Positions 34,431 to 35,373 of a DNA stretch of 35,373 bases are shown here, piece after piece. Position 1 is the stretch's first letter. Every line of letters begins with the position of its first letter. This DNA is from Pezizomycotina sp. ARF18 (lineage: Eukaryota; Ascomycota): NCBI GenBank assembly GCA_002224055.1, contig AZLU01000321.1:1-35373 (forward strand). Reading direction: 5' to 3'. Position numbers and translations under genes: made by a program. The notes beneath the pieces were generated by a model. The model was not told where the DNA came from, did no database searches, and saw nothing but the letters and a program-made list of their open reading frames with translations.

Positions 34431-35222
34431 CCGGCAGCCGACTGCTACTTGTAACTGTTGGTTCGGACCTCATGAGGAGGAATCATCGCGAAGAGTCAGG
34501 ATGCGATTGAAAGCGCCGGCTTCGAAGGTCTCGTAATTACGCCCTAGATTTCATGACAAGAGAGATTAGTTGGATTTAGCGTGATAAAAGAAGCTTAGAT
34601 CAAAGTCTAGAGAGGTCGTGCCTTCTTTAAGTCTGCATGACCTTCGCTAATTGTGGAGCATCGTTACTACTGCGCGATGGATCGGTTTCCGACGCGTCTC
34701 AGGCACATACTCATTCTCGAGTGCGAACACCAACCGACTCTGAACGTCGACCTGTCTAAGAGACGAAAGATTCGAAGGATCTGGTATATTCAAAGTGAAA
34801 ATGCATAGAAAGTAATATAATGGTAATGTATAAGGAATAAGCTATCGACTGGACCCGTCAGGATAGGGAGAGATGACTCCTCCCGCGATGTTACTCAAAA
34901 CGGCGCCTTTCTTGGCATATTCCCCAATGACAAGATCAAACTTTGGCAGACGCGGTCATCCCGGATCAAACACAACGAAGCCTTGGAGGCGCGGTAATTG
35001 ATATCACAAGACTTAGAAACTCACGAGATTAAGAGTTAACATGGGAAAATTTAACATAAATGTTACAAGCTTGTCTCGATCCTGAACTTTGAAGAATCGG
35101 ATGCAATTATACCCAGCGCACCAAGCGTCTTCTCCTCCAGCCAGTTTGGTTCTTTTCGCGTCGTGCTTAAGGATGCGTTTGATGATCGCGTGGTGAGACG
35201 CGCCAACTGGGTTAGTTTTTAC
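34431..35222. other. Intergenic between two minus-strand ankyrin genes
   Basis: No gene recognised. A stretch near 35150-35080 (containing NWLEEKTLGALGIIASD) looks mildly protein-like and could be extra 3' sequence of the edge ankyrin gene if its stop is an error. Confidence 0.4.
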
Positions 35223-35373
35223 TCAGGGCAGCAGCTCTAGGGGTGTATATCCATCAATGTTCTTCAACGAGGAATTTGCGCCACGAACAACCAAGAAGAA
35301 TTACGGTAGATAGGTGGCCGTGACTTGCTGCAAAACGCAAAAGGCGTGTCCAGAGCGACTGATGCCGAGTCGT
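35223..35373 (-). CDS. End of a second ankyrin-repeat protein, incomplete at the window edge
   Basis: Reading inward from the right edge, RFAASHGHLSTVILLG (about 35340-35295) forms the two helices of an ankyrin repeat. After a one-base slip, RGANSSLKNIDGYTPLELLP continues into the next repeat (GA.....N.DGYTPLELL is the canonical turn), with a stop at 35225-35223. Only the last one and a half repeats are inside the window. It may be a separate gene or the upstream part of a cluster of related ankyrin genes on this strand. Confidence 0.65.

Overview
The window looks like nuclear DNA of a filamentous ascomycete (Pezizomycotina). The evidence is short spliceosomal introns with GT..AG ends and CTAAC/CTAAT branch points, TATATAAA promoter boxes, GC-rich exons in AT-richer spacers, and several fungal protein families: a KRE9/KNH1-like wall protein, a secreted S41 (CPAF-like) peptidase, two PTH11/SAT4-type rhodopsin-like membrane receptors, a two-RRM RNA-binding protein and ankyrin-repeat proteins. 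No rRNA, tRNA, CRISPR array or bacterial feature was found.

Layout. 1-0.53 kb: 3'-incomplete KRE9-like gene (minus). 0.7-4.5 kb: mostly unexplained sequence. 4.73-6.93 kb: S41 peptidase (plus). 7.30-8.70 kb: damaged F-box/LRR-like gene (minus). 8.95-12.5 kb: RRM gene (plus) set in long homopurine/homopyrimidine and poly(A)/poly(T) tracts. 12.67-13.14 kb: small hydrophilic protein with one intron (minus). 13.5-16.8 kb: no recognisable gene. 17.0-17.4 kb: single-pass membrane protein (plus). 19.13-19.54 kb: unrecognised ORF. 19.98-21.43 kb: PTH11-like receptor 1 (minus, five exons). 22.03-22.51 kb: a 481-bp MITE with about 45-bp inverted repeats and a TA duplication. 22.5-30.0 kb: gene-poor. 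30.0-31.23 kb: PTH11-like receptor 2 (plus). 32.58-34.43 kb: damaged TPR-like/ankyrin gene (minus). 35.22-35.37 kb: end of a second ankyrin gene running in from the right edge (minus).

The dominant oddity is that almost every recognisable gene is interrupted by small indels. Homology continues smoothly in another frame after each break, codon choice stays sensible and in-frame nonsense substitutions are rare. That pattern fits an unpolished long-read assembly at least as well as real pseudogenisation. All gene limits below are envelopes across such breaks. The genes do not form an obvious pathway or a biosynthetic cluster. The shared theme is cell surface and environment sensing (wall protein, secreted peptidase, receptors, single-pass membrane protein) plus repeat-scaffold proteins. 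I did not find a convincing new multi-gene system.
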